From Candidatus Saccharimonadota bacterium (GTDB lineage Bacteria; Patescibacteriota; Saccharimonadia; Saccharimonadales; Saccharimonadaceae), in the NCBI GenBank assembly GCA_009778015.1, contig WRKS01000006.1, forward strand, positions 1-13,217: a stretch of DNA of 13,217 nucleotides, written 5' to 3'. The position numbers and the translations under genes are program-made. Positions 13,171 to 13,217 of this stretch are shown here, in pieces. Each line of letters starts with the position of its first letter. The first letter of the stretch is position 1. The notes under the pieces are model-generated. The model had not been told where the DNA came from. It saw only the letters and a program-made list of their open reading frames with translations, and searched no databases.

Positions 13171-13217
13171 CCTAACCCTCACCCCCCACATACATTTAGT
13201 AGCCTAATAGTATGGTG
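13171..13217. other. Short tail after the last gene, nothing assigned
   Basis: The last 47 bases hold a C-rich stretch and no hairpin with a T-tract. An ATG near the edge (13212) could start another gene, but there is too little sequence to tell. Confidence 0.3.

Noticed and set aside
1..13217. Alternative genetic code with UGA as Gly
   Set aside because: gpmI ends at TGA at the expected protein length and no gene needs in-frame TGA.

Overview
The window looks like chromosomal housekeeping DNA from a small-genome bacterium, most likely Patescibacteria/CPR and possibly Saccharibacteria. That placement is inferred, not proven. The reasons are trimmed versions of universal enzymes (a ThrRS without a TGS domain, a 256-residue MiaA), a CPR-like SerRS active-site sequence, short intergenic gaps, promoters that place the -10 box directly in front of start codons, and a winged-helix/metallo-beta-lactamase-fold gene pair. 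TGA is used as a stop (gpmI) and Trp is TGG, so this is not genetic code 25 (Gracilibacteria/Absconditabacteria). Coding DNA is rich in G+C and promoters are A+T-rich. I see no phage, insertion sequence, CRISPR array or toxin-antitoxin locus.

Layout. At the left edge a truncated tRNA-Val (minus strand) is transcribed away from pyrH (UMP kinase); their promoters sit within one ~40 bp gap. Behind pyrH lies a ~120 bp imperfect palindrome that folds into a closed helix with two inner hairpins. It is followed by an FAD-linked oxidoreductase, a short FNT-family (formate/nitrite-type) channel, and thrS, which is followed 10 bases later by a CaCA-family cation antiporter. Next is a tRNA-Asp/tRNA-Thr operon with its own promoter and terminator. 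A membrane-anchored SurA/PpiC-like protein then overlaps gpmI (phosphoglycerate mutase). gpmI converges on serS (minus strand) with three bases between the stop codons. serS and a GtrA-family membrane protein are divergently transcribed from one 96 bp gap. GtrA overlaps miaA (tRNA A37 prenylation). Finally a winged-helix protein with a hexapeptide-repeat tail abuts an MBL-fold protein that lacks most metal ligands.

Functions: translation (two synthetases, three tRNAs, a tRNA-modifying enzyme), pyrimidine nucleotide supply, lower glycolysis, and envelope functions (anion channel, cation exchange, protein folding, lipid-linked sugar transport). FNT channel plus glycolytic enzyme would fit a fermenter that must release weak acids, but this is inference.

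The most notable pattern is regulatory. Four genes (the SurA-like gene, serS, the GtrA gene and the winged-helix gene) have a TATAAT-type -10 hexamer ending exactly six bases before the ATG and no Shine-Dalgarno sequence, which predicts leaderless mRNAs. The other genes mostly have clear GGAG/AAGGG-type ribosome binding sites. Other points of interest are the structured element after pyrH, the Arg in the antiporter's ion-binding site, and the metal-ligand loss in the last gene. I did not find a clearly new multi-gene system.
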